Assembly: GCF_005048155.1 (NCBI RefSeq)
Contig: NZ_SUMB01000010.1
Location: forward strand, 326,641-390,640
Source of the DNA: Streptomyces piniterrae
GTDB taxonomy: Bacteria; Actinomycetota; Actinomycetes; Streptomycetales; Streptomycetaceae
Direction of reading: 5' to 3'
Length of the DNA stretch: 64,000 nt
Part shown: piece by piece, positions 25,243 through 33,610 of the stretch
Position numbering within the stretch: the first letter of the stretch is position 1
How the letters are laid out: each line of letters opens with the position of its first letter
Program-made: the position numbers and the translations under genes
Notes under the pieces: generated by a model
Database searches by the model: none
The model's input: only the letters and a program-made list of their open reading frames with translations
Told to the model about the DNA's origin: nothing

Positions 25243-25824
25243 GTGCCAAGGATTCGAGCGGCCTCTGTGGCCGAGCACCGGACGATGCAGCGCGGCGCCC
25301 TTCTGGACGCCGCCCGCTCCCTGCTGTCCGAAGGCGGAACGGAAGCGCTGACCTTCCCCGCCCTCGCCGAACGCACGGGACTCGCCCGCTCCTCCGTATA
25401 CGAGTACTTCCGCTCCCGCGCGGCCGTCGTCGAAGAGCTGTGTGCCGTCGACTTCCCGGTGTGGGCCGCGGAGGTCGAAGCGGCGATGGAGCGCGTCGAT
25501 ACGCCCGAGGGGAAGATCGAGGCGTATGTACGGCGGCAGCTGGCCCTGGTCGGCGATCGCCGCCACCGCGCCGTCGTCGCCATCTCGGCCGGTGAACTGG
25601 ACGCCGGCGCCCGCGAAAAGATCCGCGCGGCGCACGGCGGACTGATCGCCATGATCGTCGAGGCTCTTGCCGCCCTGGGCCACGAACAGCCCCGCCTCGC
25701 GGCCATGCTCCTGCAGGGCGTCGTGGACGCCGCTGTCCGGCGCATCGAACTCGGTGCCGCCGAGAACCCGGACCAGATCACGGAGGCGGCGGTGGGCATG
25801 GCCCTACGAGGCGTCCGCGGCTAA
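25243..25824 (+). CDS. TetR-family transcriptional regulator
   Basis: Regulator of 193 residues. The N-terminal helix-turn-helix is LLDAARSLLSEGGTEALTFPALAERTGLARSSVYEYFRSR (key part: TFPALAERTGLARSSVYEYF). The ligand-binding half is helical and unassigned. A TAGAGT at 25231-25236 ends 6 bp before the GTG start, so transcription may begin at or near the start codon (leaderless). It lies 64 bp after whiG, but its target is unknown. Confidence 0.88.
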   Translation: MPRIRAASVAEHRTMQRGALLDAARSLLSEGGTEALTFPALAERTGLARSSVYEYFRSRAAVVEELCAVDFPVWAAEVEAAMERVDTPEGKIEAYVRRQLALVGDRRHRAVVAISAGELDAGAREKIRAAHGGLIAMIVEALAALGHEQPRLAAMLLQGVVDAAVRRIELGAAENPDQITEAAVGMALRGVRG

Positions 25825-25833
25825 CCCCGGGGG

Positions 25834-25866
25834 CCCTCCCCCTCCCCCTCCCCCTCCTCCCCCCCC
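25834..25866 (-). repeat. C-tract with strong G-quadruplex potential on the minus strand
   Basis: On the plus strand runs of 3, 5, 5, 5, 2 and 8 cytosines are separated by single Ts; on the minus strand this gives G-runs with one-base loops. It lies in the 3' region between the convergent TetR and M23-like genes. A further C-rich imperfect repeat (CCCGCACCCGGCGC-like) extends to 25965. Confidence 0.7.
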
Positions 25867-25967
25867 GCCACCTCCACCTCCCTCCGCCCCGCGCCCCGCA
25901 GCTCGCAGTGGTGGCGTCCCCCCCCCCGCACCCGGCGCAGCGCCCCCCCCCGCACCCGGCGCTGCGC

Positions 25968-26993
25968 CTACGCCGCGCGACGCACTCCTTCGCCCTCCCT
26001 GCCCACGCGCCTCCCATGCGCCGCCGTGGCGAGCCGGCCCAGCGCCCAGAGTGTTGCGGCGGTGAGCGCGACCGCTCCTGCCAGTGCAGCTCCCGTTGGC
26101 GTGGCAGCTGCCTCGTCGGCCGTTGGATCTGTCCGGCCGGGCCCTGTCCGCTCAGGCTCTGCGGGGGCCGGCCCCGTACGGCCCGCGGCGTCGGGTACCG
26201 GGACGCCGATGACGGGGAGCAGGCGCGACGGGCCGCCGCGGATCATGGGTGGGGGCAGGAGCGAGAGCGGGTCGAGGTAGGACTTCCCGCGGCGCAGGCC
26301 CCAGTGGAGACATGGCCCCCGGCAATGGAACGGGCCGCGTTGTACTACGGCGACCGGTTCGCCCGCCGTGACACGTTCCCCCTTATGGGCGGTGGGCCGC
26401 ACCGGTTCGTAGGTGGTGCGTAGCGGGGGCCGGCCGGAGTGGGGCAGTTCGATGGTGAGGACTCCCCGGCCGGCTACCGTCCCGGCGAAGGCCACTCTGC
26501 CAGGGGCGGCCGCTCGTACCGTCGCGCCGACCGTGGTCGCAAGATCCACGCCGCGGTGGCCCGCCGCCCAGGGTGAGGGAGGCGGCTCCCAGCCGCGTAA
26601 CACGGTGGGGCGAAATCCGGCTGGTCCGTCCACCGGCCAGGCCCGGTCCGTCGCCGGCGCCGATGCTGCAGATCGCTCAAGCCGTGCCGCACCGAGCCAG
26701 GTCACGCGTTTCACTGCGCCCACCGCCCCGCGTTCCGCCCCGCGTTCCGCCCCGCGCTCTGCTCCTCGCACCGCCCCGGTGTCCGCGCCCCGGCCCGACG
26801 CGAAGCCCGTCGGCGCAAAGCCCGTCGGCGCGGAGATCGTCGATGCGGAGACCGGGACCCCCGTCGCGGACGCGGTGCCCACCCCCAGCGTCGGCACGGA
26901 GAGCGCCGCAGCCAGCGCGGCCACCGCGACGGCTACGGAGGCACGCGCGTCGCGCGCCGGGAAGAAGCAGCTGGGGCCGTACCTGTCCGGCAC
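25968..26993 (-). CDS. secreted M23 (LytM)-like peptidase domain protein
   Basis: Signal peptide (ASVAVAVAALAAALSVP, cut near ASA), a low-complexity Ala/Thr/Arg linker with GAER repeats, then an M23 domain: AGHRGVDLATTVGATVRAAAPGRVAFAG and, later, GPCLHWGLRRGKSYLDPLSLL. The HxxxD zinc motif is present, but the first histidine of the usual HxH is a cysteine (CLH), so hydrolysis may be lost or altered. A Pro/Thr-rich segment and a C-terminal hydrophobic segment (AALAGAVALTAATLWAL) end the protein. GTG 26993 is chosen because the signal peptide starts there; upstream sequence is repetitive. Confidence 0.75.
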   Translation of the reverse strand: MPDRYGPSCFFPARDARASVAVAVAALAAALSVPTLGVGTASATGVPVSASTISAPTGFAPTGFASGRGADTGAVRGAERGAERGAERGAVGAVKRVTWLGAARLERSAASAPATDRAWPVDGPAGFRPTVLRGWEPPPSPWAAGHRGVDLATTVGATVRAAAPGRVAFAGTVAGRGVLTIELPHSGRPPLRTTYEPVRPTAHKGERVTAGEPVAVVQRGPFHCRGPCLHWGLRRGKSYLDPLSLLPPPMIRGGPSRLLPVIGVPVPDAAGRTGPAPAEPERTGPGRTDPTADEAAATPTGAALAGAVALTAATLWALGRLATAAHGRRVGREGEGVRRAA

Positions 26994-27072
26994 CCCTCGT
27001 GGGGAGGGTGGCCGCAAGGGAGAGGGGAAGGGAGAGGGGAAGGTCAGCGGGGCGGGTTCACCAGCGGCGCCG

Positions 27073-27106
27073 GGTGGGCCGCCCCAGCCAGGTGGGGCGG
27101 CCCACC
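27073..27106. repeat. 13-bp perfect inverted repeat
   Basis: GGTGGGCCGCCCC (27073-27085), 8-nt loop, GGGGCGGCCCACC (27094-27106). It lies in the 719-bp gap between the M23-like gene and rpsB (26994-27712), upstream of the former. It may form a hairpin in an RNA on either strand. The rest of the gap holds repeats, paired DnaA boxes and the rpsB leader; no gene is supported. Confidence 0.7.
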
Positions 27107-27177
27107 AGCCGGGCAAACCCCACCGGCCAGACAGGGCCCACAAGCCAGGCGAGCCCCATAAGCCGGGCAAGCCCCAT
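27106..27177. repeat. four 18-bp tandem repeats
   Basis: Units at 27106-27123, 27124-27141, 27142-27159 and 27160-27177, best copies AAGCCAGGCGAGCCCCAT and AAGCCGGGCAAGCCCCAT. They directly follow the perfect inverted repeat. Because 18 is a multiple of three, all frames stay open and repetitive, which gives spurious long reading frames here. Confidence 0.75.
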
Positions 27178-27240
27178 GAGCCTCGTGGGTCGCCCGACCC
27201 GAGTGCCGCCCTCAACCCGTGCCACCCGCCGGCCCCCCGC

Positions 27241-27282
27241 GGTCGCGGTCGCGGTCGCAGTCGCGGTCGCGGTCGCGGTCGC
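27241..27282. repeat. seven GGTCGC hexamer repeats
   Basis: GGTCGC is repeated seven times head to tail, with one AGTCGC variant (27259-27264). Simple sequence repeat in the M23/rpsB gap, a probable site of slippage. Confidence 0.85.
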
Positions 27283-27421
27283 CGCGGCGTGACCCCGTCG
27301 CGGGAGAGGGGAGAGGGAGAGGTCGGAGCCGGGCCGGAGTTTCCTGGCCTGTGTCGCGTGATTCGTCGCATGTCCCGACGGTGGCGTAATCCGCCGCAGC
27401 GTGGGGATCTTGGTCCGAAGC

Positions 27422-27448
27422 TGTGGATTACCGGGCGGTTGTGGACAA
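27422..27448 (-). promoter_or_regulatory. paired DnaA boxes upstream of rpsB
   Basis: On the minus strand this reads TTGTCCACA, 9 bp (ACCGCCCGG), TAATCCACA. The first box (27440-27448) is an exact Streptomyces DnaA box. The spacing and the inner ACCG-CC-G sequence match the pair at 20164-20190, which is in the opposite orientation. Confidence 0.6.
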
Positions 27449-27712
27449 CGGTGTCACTCGCGTGGGGCTCGAAAAGGAGCGTGTCGCCCGGTGCGTCGGC
27501 CGTCCCGTACACTTCTTGTGGCGATCCGGGTCACCGGGTCGACTTCGCACGCCCCGCCATCAGTGCACCAGTCCCTTTCGGGCAGCACGATGGCCGCGCT
27601 CCTCGGTCCTCGGAAGGCTCCGCAAGGTTCCTTCCTCGGCAGGCGCGTCGGGGCGTCAGGCACCGCGGCCGACCGGCCGTAGTGGAACCGAGAAACAACA
27701 AGGAGTACGGCC

Positions 27713-28591
27713 ATGGCCGTCGTCACGATGCGGGAGCTGCTGGAGAGCGGCGTCCACTTCGGGCACCAGACCCGCCGCTGGAACCCGAAGATGAAGCGCT
27801 TCATCTTCACCGAGCGCAACGGCATCTACATCATCGACCTGCTCCAGTCGCTGTCGTACATCGACCGCGCCTACGAGTTCGTCAAGGAGACCGTCGCCCA
27901 CGGCGGTTCGGTCATGTTCGTCGGCACGAAGAAGCAGGCCCAGGAGGCCATTGCCGAGCAGGCGACCCGCGTGGGCATGCCCTACGTGAACCAGCGCTGG
28001 CTCGGCGGCATGCTGACCAACTTCTCGACCGTCTACAAGCGCCTGCAGCGCCTGAAGGAGCTCGAGCAGATCGACTTCGAGGATGTGGCCGCGTCCGGCC
28101 TCACCAAGAAGGAGCTCCTCGTCCTCTCCCGCGAGAAGGCCAAGCTGGAGAAGACCCTCGGCGGTATCCGCGAGATGCAGAAGGTGCCCAGCGCCGTCTG
28201 GATCGTGGACACCAAGAAGGAGCACATCGCCGTCGGTGAGGCGCGCAAGCTCAACATCCCGGTCGTCGCGATCCTCGACACCAACTGCGACCCGGACGAG
28301 GTCGACTACAAGATCCCGGGCAACGACGACGCGATCCGCTCCGTCACCCTGCTCACCCGCGTGATCGCCGACGCCGTCGCCGAGGGCCTCATCGCCCGTT
28401 CCGGCGCCGCCACCGGCGACCAGAAGCCGGGCGAGAAGGCCGGCGAGCCGCTCGCCGAGTGGGAGCGCGACCTGCTCGAGGGCGAGAAGAAGACTGACGA
28501 CGAGGCGCCCAAGGCGGAGGCCCCCAAGGCCGAGGCTCCGGCGGCCGAGGCCGAGGCTGAGAAGCCGGCCGCGGACGCCGAGCAGGCCTGA
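27713..28591 (+). CDS. rpsB: 30S ribosomal protein uS2
   Basis: Small-subunit protein uS2, 292 residues. Landmarks: TMRELLESGVHFGHQTRRWNPKMKRFIF, VGMPYVNQRWLGGMLTNF (key part QRWLGGMLTNF), IPVVAILDTNCDPDEVDYKIPGNDDAIRS. The C-terminus has an actinobacterial Ala/Glu/Lys-rich acidic tail. ATG with AAGGAG 7 nt upstream and a long leader; in other bacteria uS2 controls its own operon, not shown here. rpsB-tsf-pyrH-frr-cdsA order is typical. Confidence 0.98.
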   Translation: MAVVTMRELLESGVHFGHQTRRWNPKMKRFIFTERNGIYIIDLLQSLSYIDRAYEFVKETVAHGGSVMFVGTKKQAQEAIAEQATRVGMPYVNQRWLGGMLTNFSTVYKRLQRLKELEQIDFEDVAASGLTKKELLVLSREKAKLEKTLGGIREMQKVPSAVWIVDTKKEHIAVGEARKLNIPVVAILDTNCDPDEVDYKIPGNDDAIRSVTLLTRVIADAVAEGLIARSGAATGDQKPGEKAGEPLAEWERDLLEGEKKTDDEAPKAEAPKAEAPAAEAEAEKPAADAEQA

Positions 28592-28608
28592 CCTCAGGAC
28601 CGGTTGAC

Positions 28609-28648
28609 GACGGCGGGGGCAGGCGCCACGAGCGCCGCCCCCGCCGTC
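28609..28648 (+). terminator. rpsB-tsf intergenic hairpin (terminator/attenuator)
   Basis: GACGGCGGGGGC (28609-28620) pairs with GCCCCCGCCGTC (28637-28648), and inside it GGCGC pairs with GCGCC around CACGA. This makes a nearly continuous 17-bp stem between rpsB and tsf. It is probably a partial terminator that sets the rpsB:tsf ratio; AT-rich sequence then leads into tsf. Confidence 0.7.
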
Positions 28649-28697
28649 CACCCGTAGATCTTTCGACTTCGAGATTTCGAGAAGAGATTCACAGACC

Positions 28698-29534
28698 ATG
28701 GCGAACTACACCGCCGCTGACGTCAAGAAGCTCCGCGAGCTCACCGGCGCCGGCATGATGGACTGCAAGAAGGCCCTGGACGAGGCCGAGGGCAACGTCG
28801 ACAAGGCCGTCGAGGCGCTGCGCATCAAGGGGCAGAAGGGCGTCGCCAAGCGCGAGGGCCGCTCCGCCGAGAACGGCGCCGTGGTCTCCCTGATCGCCGA
28901 CGACAACACCTCCGGTGTCATCGTCGAGCTGAAGTGCGAGACGGACTTCGTCGCCAAGGGCGAGAAGTTCCAGTCCGTCGCCAACGCGCTCGCCGCGCAC
29001 GTCGCCGCGACCAACCCCGCCGACATCGAGGCCCTGCTCGCCTCCGAGATCGAGGCCGGCAAGACCGTCCAGGCGTACGTGGACGAGGCCAACGCCAACC
29101 TGGGCGAGAAGATCGTCCTGGACCGCTTCGCGCAGTTCTCCGACGGCTACGTGTCGGCGTACATGCACCGCACCATGCCCGACCTGCCGCCGCAGATCGG
29201 TGTCCTCGTCGAGCTCGACAAGGAGAACGCCGAGGTCGCCAAGGGTGTCGCGCAGCACATCGCCGCCTTCGCCCCGAAGTACCTCGCCAAGGACGACGTC
29301 CCGGCCGAGGTCGTCGAGGCCGAGCGCCGCGTCGCCGAGGAGACCACCCGCGCCGAGGGCAAGCCCGAGGCCGCGCTGCCGAAGATCGTCGAGGGTCGCC
29401 TCAACGGCTTCTTCAAGGACGCGACGCTGCTCGGCCAGCCGTACGCGCTCGACAACAAGAAGTCCGTCGAGAAGGTCCTCCAGGAGGCCGGTGTCACCCT
29501 GAAGCGCTTCTCGCGCATCAAGGTCGGCATCTGA
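28698..29534 (+). CDS. tsf: elongation factor Ts
   Basis: Nucleotide-exchange factor for EF-Tu, 278 residues. The UBA-like N-terminus ANYTAADVKKLRELTGAGMMDCKKALDEAEGN and the core motif VIVELKCETDFVAKGEKF (containing the TDFV element that contacts EF-Tu) are standard. The coiled-coil region is that of a full-length EF-Ts. ATG start with AGAAGAGA upstream. Confidence 0.98.
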   Translation: MANYTAADVKKLRELTGAGMMDCKKALDEAEGNVDKAVEALRIKGQKGVAKREGRSAENGAVVSLIADDNTSGVIVELKCETDFVAKGEKFQSVANALAAHVAATNPADIEALLASEIEAGKTVQAYVDEANANLGEKIVLDRFAQFSDGYVSAYMHRTMPDLPPQIGVLVELDKENAEVAKGVAQHIAAFAPKYLAKDDVPAEVVEAERRVAEETTRAEGKPEAALPKIVEGRLNGFFKDATLLGQPYALDNKKSVEKVLQEAGVTLKRFSRIKVGI

Positions 29535-29696
29535 GCCTGCCGCGAAGGCAGCGAATGACCTGCGACCCCGCTAGGGTCGTACGCAGTCGGCCGCTCACCG
29601 GCCGGCCGCAGATGTGACGAGGAGGCCATTGCCGCACAGGGATCTGGACCAGACCCACGGCAGTGGCCTTCTTCGTATGTGCACGAGGAGAGCTCA

Positions 29697-30467
29697 ATGA
29701 ATCACGGTGCCGACGGCGCGGACACAGACAAAGCCGCCAAGGGCGACAGGCGACGCTTCCTGCTGAAGCTGTCGGGCGAGGCGTTCGCCGGTGGCGGCGG
29801 GCTGGGTGTCGATCCCGATGTCGTGCATGCCATGGCCCGCGAGATCGCCGCCGTGGTGCGCGACGGTTACGAGATCGCCATCGTGATCGGCGGCGGCAAC
29901 TTCTTCCGCGGAGCCGAGCTCCAGCAGCGCGGCATGGACCGGGCCCGCTCCGACTACATGGGCATGCTCGGCACGGTCATGAACTGCCTGGCCCTCCAGG
30001 ACTTCCTGGAGAAGGAGGGCATCGACTCCCGCGTCCAGACCGCCATCACCATGGGCCAGGTCGCGGAGCCGTACATTCCGCTGCGCGCGGTGCGCCACCT
30101 GGAGAAGGGCCGGGTCGTCATCTTCGGCGCCGGTATGGGCATGCCGTACTTCTCCACCGACACCACCGCCGCCCAGCGCGCTCTGGAGATCGACGCCGAG
30201 GCGATGCTGATGGGCAAGAACGGCGTGGACGGGGTCTACGACTCCGACCCCAAGAAGAACCCGGACGCGGTCAAGTTCGACGCCCTGGAATACGGCGAGG
30301 TCATCACCCGTAACCTCAAGGTCGCCGATGCCACCGCCATCACCCTGTGCCGCGACAACAAGCTCCCGATCCTCGTCTTCGAGCTGCTCGCGGAGGGCAA
30401 CATCGCGCGCGCGGTGAAGGGTGAGAAGATCGGCACGCTCGTCAGCGATCAGGGCACCCGGGCCTGA
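29697..30467 (+). CDS. pyrH: uridylate kinase
   Basis: UMP kinase of the amino-acid-kinase fold, making UDP for pyrimidine nucleotides, 256 residues. Landmarks: RFLLKLSGEAFAGG, AIVIGGGNFFRGAELQQRGMDRARSDYMGML (key part GGGNFFRG), GAGMGMPYFSTDTTAAQRALEI, ATAITLCRDNKLPILVFEL. ATG 29697 is chosen for the GAGGAGAG ribosome site; an earlier GTG at 29679 is in frame. The hydrophilic N-terminus of about 20 residues is usual in Streptomyces. Confidence 0.97.
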   Translation: MNHGADGADTDKAAKGDRRRFLLKLSGEAFAGGGGLGVDPDVVHAMAREIAAVVRDGYEIAIVIGGGNFFRGAELQQRGMDRARSDYMGMLGTVMNCLALQDFLEKEGIDSRVQTAITMGQVAEPYIPLRAVRHLEKGRVVIFGAGMGMPYFSTDTTAAQRALEIDAEAMLMGKNGVDGVYDSDPKKNPDAVKFDALEYGEVITRNLKVADATAITLCRDNKLPILVFELLAEGNIARAVKGEKIGTLVSDQGTRA

Positions 30468-30642
30468 CGGCCCCAACTGCCGCGATTCCGTACGGGCAAC
30501 GGCCTGTACGGGCGGCAACTCCCGGCCGGGGGAAGACCTCGGTACGGGGATGGACAACCGCCTGCCGGTCGGACACCGTGCAGGAGAAGACGCGCGGCAG
30601 GGGCGAGGCTCTGCTTCTTACCGAAAAGACCAGGAGCAAGTG

Positions 30643-31200
30643 GTGATCGAAGAGATCCTCCTCGAAGCCGAGGAGAAGATGGAGAAGGCCGTCGTGGTCG
30701 CCAAGGAGGACTTCGCCGCGATCCGCACCGGGCGTGCGCACCCGGCGATGTTCAACAAGATCGTGGCGGACTACTACGGTGCCATGACGCCGATCAACCA
30801 GCTGGCGTCGTTCTCGGTTCCCGAGCCGCGGATGGCCGTGGTGACCCCGTTCGACAAGAGCGCGCTGCGCAACATCGAGCAGGCGATCCGCGACTCCGAC
30901 CTCGGCGTCAACCCGAGCAACGACGGCAGCATCATCCGGGTGACGTTCCCGGAGCTGACCGAGGAGCGCCGCAAGGAGTTCATCAAGGTCGCCAAGAACA
31001 AGGGCGAGGACGCGAAGATCTCGATCCGCAGCGTCCGCCGCAAGGCCAAGGAATCCCTCGACAAGCTCGTCAAGGACAAGGAGTCCGGCGAGGACGAGGT
31101 GCGCCGTGCGGAGAAGGAGCTCGACGACACCACCGCGAAGTACGTAGCGCAGGTGGACGAGCTGCTCAAGCACAAGGAATCCGAGCTCCTCGAGGTCTGA
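30643..31200 (+). CDS. frr: ribosome recycling factor
   Basis: Splits post-termination ribosomes with EF-G, 185 residues, the standard length. Landmarks: EEILLEAEEKMEKAV, AIRTGRAHPAMFNKI, YYGAMTPINQLASFSVPEPRM (key part YYGAMTPINQLAS), VNPSNDGSIIRVTFPELTEERR. Two consecutive GTG codons (30640, 30643) can start it; 30643 matches the family N-terminus, with AGGAGC upstream. Its stop overlaps the cdsA start by one base. Confidence 0.97.
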   Translation: MIEEILLEAEEKMEKAVVVAKEDFAAIRTGRAHPAMFNKIVADYYGAMTPINQLASFSVPEPRMAVVTPFDKSALRNIEQAIRDSDLGVNPSNDGSIIRVTFPELTEERRKEFIKVAKNKGEDAKISIRSVRRKAKESLDKLVKDKESGEDEVRRAEKELDDTTAKYVAQVDELLKHKESELLEV

Positions 31201-32363
31201 TGAACGAGTCATCCTGGGGAGCCCCGCCCGGCGCCGGTCAATGGGGACCACCCGATCAGGGAGCGGCCCCCTCGCTCCGGGCGGCGCCCCCCGCCTCGGC
31301 GGTCCCCCTGCACAGCGGGGGCGACGCCGCGCAGACTCGGCCCATGCCCCTCGTGCCCGGCGCAGGCGGACACCAGGACGACACCCGGGACTACCGGGAA
31401 ATTCGGGAACACCGGGACGACCGGGGGGCTGCTCGACCGAGCGGCCCCCCGTTCCGCGACGAAAAGCCGCAGGAGCCCATGCCCACTGCTTTCCCCGGTT
31501 CTCCCGGGCACGACAGCCCGCAGGACTCGGACAAGCCGAAGAAGAAGAGCGCGGGACGAAATCTGCGCGCCGCGATAGGGGTCGGCGTGGGCCTCGGCGC
31601 GGTCATCCTCGCCTCGCTCTTCGTCTACAAGCCCGTCTTCGTCGGCGTGATCGCGATCGCCGTCGTCGTCGGCCTGTGGGAGCTGACCTCGCGGCTGGCG
31701 GAACGCAAGGACATCCGGGTGCCGCTGGTGCCGCTCGCGGTCGGCGGCACCGCCATGGTCGTCGCCGGGTATGTGCGCGGCGCCGAGGGCGCCTGGGTGG
31801 CGATGGCGCTGACCGCGCTCGCCGTCCTCGTCTGGCGGATGACGGAGGCGCCCGAGAACTATCTGCGGGATGTCACCGCCGGTGTCTTCGCGGCGTTCTA
31901 TGTGCCGTTCCTGGCGACGTTCGTGGCCCTGATGCTCGCGGCCGAGGACGACGGGCCGCAGCGGGTGCTGACGTTCCTGCTGCTGACGGTCGTCAGCGAC
32001 ACCGGCGCCTACGCGGTCGGCTGGCGGTTCGGCCGGCACAAGCTCGCGCCGCGCATCAGCCCCGGCAAGACCCGCGAGGGCCTCGCCGGTGCGTTGCTGT
32101 TCGCGATGGCGGCCGGCGCCCTGTGCATGCAGTTCCTGATCACGAACGGCGCCTGGTGGCAGGGGCTGCTGCTCGGCTTCGCCGTCGCGGCCAGCGCCAC
32201 CCTCGGCGACCTCGGCGAGTCCATGATCAAACGGGATCTCGGTATCAAGGACATGGGCACTTTGCTGCCCGGCCACGGCGGCATCATGGACCGGCTCGAC
32301 TCGCTGCTGCCGACCGCGCCGGTGGTCTGGCTGCTGTATGTGATCTTCGTGGGGTCTGGCTGA
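31200..32363 (+). CDS. cdsA: phosphatidate cytidylyltransferase (CDP-diacylglycerol synthase)
   Basis: Integral membrane enzyme that makes CDP-diacylglycerol from CTP and phosphatidate for phospholipid synthesis. The family signature S-x-x-K-R-D...K-D...L-P-G-H-G-G...D-R is complete in SMIKRDLGIKDMGTLLPGHGGIMDR (shown in parts: SMIKRDLGIKD, LLPGHGGIMDR). About eight membrane segments follow a hydrophilic, Gly/Pro/Asp-rich N-terminus of about 120 residues, which is long for the family but usual in Streptomyces. Length 387. Translation is coupled to frr (TGATG). Confidence 0.96.
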   Translation: MNESSWGAPPGAGQWGPPDQGAAPSLRAAPPASAVPLHSGGDAAQTRPMPLVPGAGGHQDDTRDYREIREHRDDRGAARPSGPPFRDEKPQEPMPTAFPGSPGHDSPQDSDKPKKKSAGRNLRAAIGVGVGLGAVILASLFVYKPVFVGVIAIAVVVGLWELTSRLAERKDIRVPLVPLAVGGTAMVVAGYVRGAEGAWVAMALTALAVLVWRMTEAPENYLRDVTAGVFAAFYVPFLATFVALMLAAEDDGPQRVLTFLLLTVVSDTGAYAVGWRFGRHKLAPRISPGKTREGLAGALLFAMAAGALCMQFLITNGAWWQGLLLGFAVAASATLGDLGESMIKRDLGIKDMGTLLPGHGGIMDRLDSLLPTAPVVWLLYVIFVGSG

Positions 32364-32465
32364 CCAGCGGATTCGTACGACGTAGGGGCCTGCCGCGGGA
32401 TGTGGCGGGCCCCTCGTCGTCCATCGGCGATCGCCACTTCCGACGTCTGCGACACTGGACGGACC

Positions 32466-33572
32466 ATGCCTGCACCCGGAGAACTCACTTTCGTCGCGCC
32501 GCGCGGAGCCAAGCAGCCCCCGCGGCACCTTGCCGATCTCACCCCTGTCGAGCGCCGCGAAGCGGTGGCCGCGATCGGCGAGAAGCCGTTCCGCGCCAAG
32601 CAGCTGTCGCAGCACTACTTCGCCCGTTACGCGCACGATCCGGCGCAGTGGACCGACATCCCGGCGGCGGCGCGCGAAAAGCTGGCGGCGGAGCTGCTGC
32701 CGGACCTGATGAACGTGGTGCGGCACATCTCGTGCGACAACGACACCACCCGCAAGACCCTGTGGAAGCTGCACGACGGCACGCTCGTCGAGTCCGTCCT
32801 GATGCGCTACCCGGACCGGGTCACCATGTGCATCTCCTCGCAGGCCGGCTGCGGCATGAACTGCCCGTTCTGTGCCACCGGCCAGGCGGGGCTGGACCGC
32901 AACCTCTCGACCGCCGAGATCGTGCACCAGATCGTCGACGGGATGCGCGCGCTGCGCGACGGCGAGGTCCCGGGCGGCCCGGCGAGGCTTTCCAACATCG
33001 TCTTCATGGGGATGGGCGAGCCGCTCGCCAACTACAAGCGGGTGGTCGGCGCCATCCGGCGGCTGACCGACCCCGAACCGGACGGACTGGGGATTTCCCA
33101 GCGGGGCATCACCGTCTCCACGGTCGGCCTGGTCCCGGCGATGCTGCGGTTCGCCGACGAGGGCTTCAAATGCCGGCTGGCCGTGTCGCTGCACGCGCCC
33201 GACGACGAGCTGCGCGACACCCTCGTCCCCGTCAACACCCGCTGGAAGGTGCGCGAGGTCCTGGACGCGGCGTGGGAGTACGCCGAGAAGTCCGGCCGCC
33301 GCATCTCCATCGAGTACGCGCTGATCCGCGACATCAACGACCAGGCATGGCGGGGCGACCTGCTGGGACGGCTGCTGAAGGGCAAGCGCGTCCATGTGAA
33401 CCTGATCCCGCTGAACCCGACGCCCGGCTCGAAGTGGACCGCCTCGCGGCCCGAGGACGAGCGGGCGTTCGTACGGGCCATCGAGGCACACGGCGTGCCG
33501 GTGACCGTCCGGGACACCCGCGGCCAGGAGATCGACGGCGCCTGCGGCCAGCTCGCGGCCTCGGAGCGCTGA
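32466..33572 (+). CDS. rlmN: 23S rRNA/tRNA adenine C2-methyltransferase RlmN
   Basis: Radical SAM enzyme making m2A2503 in 23S rRNA and m2A37 in some tRNAs, 368 residues. The cluster motif is CGMNCPFCATGQAGLDRN (CxxxCxxC); GMGEPLANY and ISIEYALIRDINDQAWRG are also typical. The C-terminal cysteine that is methylated during catalysis is in GACGQLA. ATG 32466 gives the normal N-terminal domain. It is the last gene of the run before the TPP riboswitch. Confidence 0.96.
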   Translation: MPAPGELTFVAPRGAKQPPRHLADLTPVERREAVAAIGEKPFRAKQLSQHYFARYAHDPAQWTDIPAAAREKLAAELLPDLMNVVRHISCDNDTTRKTLWKLHDGTLVESVLMRYPDRVTMCISSQAGCGMNCPFCATGQAGLDRNLSTAEIVHQIVDGMRALRDGEVPGGPARLSNIVFMGMGEPLANYKRVVGAIRRLTDPEPDGLGISQRGITVSTVGLVPAMLRFADEGFKCRLAVSLHAPDDELRDTLVPVNTRWKVREVLDAAWEYAEKSGRRISIEYALIRDINDQAWRGDLLGRLLKGKRVHVNLIPLNPTPGSKWTASRPEDERAFVRAIEAHGVPVTVRDTRGQEIDGACGQLAASER

Positions 33573-33610
33573 CAGCCCGCTGGTACTGTGTGATCGAACA
33601 AATGCACATT

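Noticed and set aside
26413..28239. Long plus-strand frame (608 codons) across the M23/rpsB gap
   Set aside because: It runs antisense to the M23-like gene, through tandem repeats and then out of frame into rpsB; repeats of 6 and 18 bp keep frames open artificially.
31209..33491. 760-codon minus-strand frame opposite cdsA-rlmN
   Set aside because: Antisense of two clearly conserved genes; no family features.
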